DNA of 64,000 nucleotides from Ilyomonas sp963847085 (GTDB taxonomy: Bacteria; Bacteroidota; Bacteroidia; Chitinophagales; Chitinophagaceae). Shown here one piece after another: positions 62,593 through 64,000 of this stretch. Below the pieces are notes generated by a model. That model ran no database searches. It was not told the DNA's origin and worked only from the letters and a program-made list of their open reading frames with translations. The translations under genes were made by a program, and so were the position numbers. The stretch spans positions 286,298 to 350,297 of the forward strand of contig CAWJYO010000010.1 of the NCBI GenBank assembly GCA_963847085.1, written 5' to 3'. Position 1 is the first letter of the stretch, and each line of letters opens with the position of its first letter.

Positions 62593-63808
62593 TCATTCAA
62601 CCAACAATTTACTTCTCGCAATGAGAAGAGCATCCTCAAAACTGTCGAGGTAGGCTTTGGTAGTAGCTAAACTTGAATGACCTAAGTATTCACTGATTTC
62701 ATCCGTAGAAACACCTTTCCGCTTCAAAGTAGTAGCAAAGGAATGACGAGCTGCATAAGTGGTAACTCGCTTTACTGAATCAATTGAAATGTTTAAATCT
62801 GCAAAAACTGGTTGAATATTATCATTTACCTTCTTAATTAATTTATCAATCCTGTTTTTTTGGGTAACCGCAGGCAGACCAGGTTCGAGAATACCAAAAA
62901 TGTATGGATTGTCTTTTTGCTTCCATTTCTCAATAATTTCTTTTGCCATTGGATGCAGGGCCACTCTTATTGGCAAACGCTGTTTGGCAGTACGTTTAGA
63001 TTTTGTCCTTTGAAATTGTAGAAATTCGCCGTTGATGTGTGAAGCTTGTAGCTGTGCAATATCTGCCATATTCATTCCATTACATAGATAGCTGAATTTC
63101 CATAAATCCAATGCTTTTTCTTGCTTTATATATACTGGCTTATAGCGAAGTAATGTTTGAATATCTGTCCATGATAATGACTTTTTTATATTTCTTCCGG
63201 CAGGAATATTATAACCAGCAAACGGGTATTTATCTTTTTTCAGATACCCTGCACGAATCGCACGATTGATTATTGTACGGATGTTGCGAAGATTGATACC
63301 GATAGTAGTTTCTGAATGTCCTTTGTCTCTGTAAAACGATTCATAGCGTTGCAAAAAGGTGCGTGTTACTTCATTCACTCGAATATTTGATTTGATAACT
63401 TTTAAAGAATTCAAAGTCGTATTATAAGTCGCGGCTGTTCCCAAGCGATCTTCCGCTTTTAATTCAGCTACATATTCCTGGAACAGCTTGGTAAAAGAAT
63501 TGCTTTTTTGATGTTCTTTCGATTCAAAAAATTCACCTTCAAACTCTTCAAAACTAGAATTCATCCAAACCATCAATTATTTTTGTTGCTCTTGATACAA
63601 TTGAATCTAATTTTAGCCTGACTGTTTTTAGTTCCTGATCTTTTCAATTAGGAGAATTCAATTTTTTCCAATTTTCTTCAGTTACATCAACACCAGTTTT
63701 GTATCGCTTTTTGCTATCAAGGAAATAGATAGTAAGCTTGATGGGAAATTTTCCGTTGGCTTTTTTCTTTCTTGTATCAAACAATAAATTCACAGTTGTA
63801 TGACTCAT
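62593..63808 (-). pseudogene. Tyrosine recombinase of element 2, N-terminus broken
   Basis: The ATG at 63,808 starts MSHTTVNLLFDTRKKKANGK, the arm-binding domain. A TGA near 63,650 and an extra T near 63,562 interrupt it. From 63,576 an open frame gives the core (GHSETTIGINLRNIRTIINR) and catalytic domain (CNGMNMADIAQLQ, YAARHSFATTLKRKGVSTDE, YLGHSSLATTKAYLDSFED, Tyr nucleophile in KAYL). The first Arg position is Asn, as in element 1. It lies 155 bp from the third att copy. The enzyme would act on tRNA-Asn; as read it may be inactive. Confidence 0.85.
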
Positions 63809-63833
63809 AATGCCTCATTTTTACTTCTTAAAA

Positions 63834-63857
63834 TTTGCACCAGAATTTGCACCAAAT
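63834..63857 (+). repeat. Element 2 right-end twin repeat (candidate integrase arm site)
   Basis: TTTGCACCAGAATTTGCACCAAAT lies 25 bp upstream of the element 2 integrase start and matches the left-end copy at 50,297-50,320 with one difference. A partial third unit (TTTGCC) follows. Confidence 0.75.
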
Positions 63858-63962
63858 CTTTGCCTAAGATAAGAAATAATGGGAAATTAAAAAGAAGGAG
63901 AGAGGCGTAAGTTATTCACAATCAGATAAAAAGAAAAGAAAGGAAAACATTGGATAACAAAG

Positions 63963-64000
63963 GCATCTGACTGTTAATCAGGGGGTCACTGGTTCAAGTC
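63963..64000 (+). repeat. Attachment repeat, copy 3 (truncated by window end)
   Basis: GCATCTGACTGTTAATCAGG followed by GGGTCACTGGTTCAAGTC repeats the tRNA-Asn sequence with one mismatch (G for A). The window ends inside it, so the true right border of element 2 is not visible. Confidence 0.8.

Larger units (their letters stand above)
50251..64000. mobile_element. Integrative element 2 in tandem (extends to window end)
   Basis: The segment runs from the second att copy to a third at 63,963. It has TTTGCACCAGAATTTGYACCAAAT just inside both ends, a HTH gene at the left end and a tyrosine recombinase at the right end. Cargo is mixed: an IS982-type insertion, an hsdS remnant, intact metabolic and envelope genes, and decayed defence-like genes. 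No conjugation machinery is visible. The att copy is cut by the window end, so the right boundary is not fully seen. Confidence 0.75.

Noticed and set aside
37917..63999. The three tRNA-Asn repeats read as a CRISPR or as three tRNA genes
   Set aside because: They are 12-14 kb apart; copy 2 lacks the 5' half of the tRNA and copy 3 is cut by the window end. No CRISPR array or cas gene is visible anywhere.

Overview
The window is a chromosomal segment of a Bacteroidota bacterium, most likely a member of the Chitinophagaceae or a close relative. The evidence is: two promoters of the Bacteroidota type (TTTG/TTG, about 19 bp, then TAnnTTTG) in front of acpP and tRNA-Asn; TonB-dependent receptors with a carboxypeptidase-like N-terminal domain; the rbfA/LolE-type permease pair; an HYC_CC_PP-type small protein; a LexA-like XRE-S24 regulator; and dispersed intergenic repeats of the kind seen in this phylum. 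DNA is AT-rich throughout.

Positions 1-37,800 are ordinary chromosome. Genes include acpP-fabF-rnc, a lone Mla-like ABC ATPase, an XRE-S24 regulator, a malate/lactate dehydrogenase family gene, a LolE-like permease with rbfA, an MsbA-like exporter, a MscS channel, gpsA, a metal-uptake/copper-type cluster at 18.1-24.1 kb (HMA-fused TonB receptor, HMBD protein, HYC_CC_PP protein, siderophore-type receptor), a GlcD-like oxidase, rpoN, holB, ricT, pyrF and hflX. Several short repeat families lie between these genes and sometimes inside them: one family has entered the holB reading frame and another supplies the last codons of an epimerase.

At 37,888 a tRNA-Asn(GTT) gene begins, and from here to the end of the window there are two integrative elements in tandem. 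Copies of the tRNA 3' half occur at 37,917, 50,205 and 63,963. Element 1 (about 37,962-50,250) carries a broken type I hsdM-hsdS-hsdR operon, a HUH Rep protein, a HTH protein, an unrecognised overlapping gene pair (46,900-48,650), a small cassette flanked by an identical 120-bp copy of the rep 3' end, and a frameshifted tyrosine recombinase. Element 2 (from 50,251 past the window end) carries a HTH gene, an IS982-type insertion against an hsdS remnant, apparently intact metabolic/envelope genes (SDR, PhyH-type dioxygenase, outer-membrane barrel, GT4, DedA, a glycoside-hydrolase-like protein), decayed remnants of defence-like genes (KAP NTPase, two DUF4365-like genes, a DNA-glycosylase-like gene) and a tyrosine recombinase. 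Each element has its own pair of short tandem repeats just inside both ends: TTTGCATAC-type in element 1 and TTTGCACC-type in element 2. These look like cognate integrase arm sites.

Single-base indels are concentrated in the 38-64 kb region, many of them in short homopolymers, so some 'pseudogenes' may be sequencing errors. A few indels also occur in the core (3.3-4.2 kb, 24-26 kb).
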